Shown here: positions 63,475 through 64,000 of the stretch, one piece after another | How positions within the stretch are numbered: position 1 is the stretch's first letter | Layout: each line of letters begins with the position of its first letter | Assembly (NCBI RefSeq): GCF_900116065.1 | Contig: NZ_FOZV01000002.1 | Location: forward strand, 124,001-188,000 | Reading direction: 5' to 3' | DNA: 64,000 nucleotides | From: Brevundimonas viscosa | GTDB lineage: Bacteria; Pseudomonadota; Alphaproteobacteria; Caulobacterales; Caulobacteraceae | The notes under the pieces: model-generated | Seen by the model: the letters and a program-made list of their open reading frames with translations, nothing else | Database searches by the model: none | Told to the model about the DNA's origin: nothing | Translations under genes and position numbers: made by a program

Positions 63475-64000
63475 ATGGCTGACCCTGTGGTCATCGTCGT
63501 CGGCAACGAGAAAGGCGGGGCGGGCAAGTCGACGCTCGCCATCCATATCGTCACCGGCCTGCTGCACGCCGGCAAGCGGGTGGCCATCATCGATCTGGAC
63601 CTGCGCCAGCGCTCGATGTCCCGCTTCTTCGCCAACCGGGCCGCGTGGACGTCGGCCAACGGGCAGACCCTGCCGATGCCGGTGGAGCCGGACATGGGCG
63701 ACGGCAAGGAACTGGCCCGGGCCGCCGAGGCGGAGCAGCTCGCGCGCTTCGAGGTCGCCTTCGCCGAGGCGAGGGCCATCGCCGACTTCATCCTCATCGA
63801 CACCCCGGGAGGCGACACCGTGCTGTCCCGCGCCGCCCACGGTCTCGCCGACCAGATCGTCACCCCGATGAACGACAGCTTCGTCGACTTCGACCTGCTG
63901 GGCCAGGTCGATCCCGTCACCCTCGAGCTGCAGAAGCCGTCGATCTATTCCGAGAGCGTCTGGGAGGCGCGCAAACACCGGGCCATCACCCAGGGCCGGA
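63475..64000 (+). CDS. mipZ: Cell-division inhibitor MipZ, N-terminal part
   Basis: The first 175 residues of a MipZ-type ParA-family ATPase are seen before the window ends. MipZ interacts with ParB at the cell poles and prevents FtsZ assembly there, so that division occurs at midcell. The deviant Walker motif is VVGNEKGGAGKSTLAIHIVT, with IIDLDLRQRSMSRFF, FILIDTPGGDTVLSR and TPMNDSFVDFDLLGQVDPVT, the last two being close to the Caulobacter protein. The C-terminal part lies outside. ATG 63475 agrees with the family N-terminus. Confidence 0.95.
   Translation, partial: MADPVVIVVGNEKGGAGKSTLAIHIVTGLLHAGKRVAIIDLDLRQRSMSRFFANRAAWTSANGQTLPMPVEPDMGDGKELARAAEAEQLARFEVAFAEARAIADFILIDTPGGDTVLSRAAHGLADQIVTPMNDSFVDFDLLGQVDPVTLELQKPSIYSESVWEARKHRAITQGR

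Overview
This is a GC-rich chromosomal window from an alphaproteobacterium, most likely a member of the Caulobacteraceae (Brevundimonas or Phenylobacterium type). The placement rests on a clear MipZ homologue at the right edge, the cluster radA-cvpA-purF, the pair bamB-der, a biliverdin-type heme oxygenase fused by overlap to a bacteriophytochrome kinase, and the leaderless or GTG/TTG starts common in that family. No phage, transposase, integron or CRISPR array is visible. The DNA is densely packed: gene pairs often overlap as ATGA or GTGA, and five convergent pairs share or abut palindromic stop signals (CTAG or TGATCA).

Region 1 (1-2776) is housekeeping: the end of rsmB, a nucleosidase-like phosphorylase and guaA. 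Region 2 (2777-24133) is an accessory stress island. Seven near-palindromes of the FNR/FixK type (TTGAT-N4-ATCAA) lie 34-61 bp in front of start codons, and they account for almost every transcription unit here: a succinyl-CoA:acetate CoA-transferase, a DUF1003 membrane protein, an alcohol dehydrogenase, a FPASDP-motif peptide with a universal stress protein, a phosphoribosyltransferase and PEP synthase, a sulfide:quinone oxidoreductase with a DUF2892 protein, an ABC/FtsX/HlyD exporter, a second universal stress protein, and a 49-residue membrane peptide. This looks like a low-oxygen regulon. Embedded in it is an ArsR-controlled operon (lipoprotein adaptor, RND pump, ArsR with paired cysteines, DUF302) that is divergent from sqr and has its own twin palindromic operator across a recognisable promoter. 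Together they suggest a sulfide/persulfide-sensing efflux system. Two genes here (ppsA and the second HlyD) carry one-base frameshifts.

Region 3 (24143-31630) holds sodC, an ArsC/Spx-like protein, a GH3 beta-glucosidase, a cytochrome c with a Vgb-like beta-propeller, a DUF2188 protein, an exported endonuclease/exonuclease/phosphatase, and a DUF6249-sigma-factor-membrane protein operon. The glucosidase, the phosphatase and a distant MalK-type ATPase (43703-44782) each have a LacI-type 14-bp palindrome at their 5' end. Region 4 (31689-44782) is core metabolism and envelope: panB, a TPR protein, bamB, der, then on the other strand radA-cvpA-purF-VOC-SDR, and an exported amidohydrolase facing alr. 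Region 5 (44890-53325) contains the phytochrome pair, a DEAD-box helicase with a basic repeat tail, a secreted caspase-like protease with three PPC domains and an EF-hand loop, a DUF6880 protein and tRNA-Val(CAC). Region 6 (53390-64000) has gph, glmU-rpiA, a lineage-specific exported protein, gor, an aromatic amino-acid block (class II DAHP synthase, a prephenate dehydratase without ACT domain, a separate chorismate mutase with a possible attenuator), panC, a SPOR lipoprotein and the start of mipZ.
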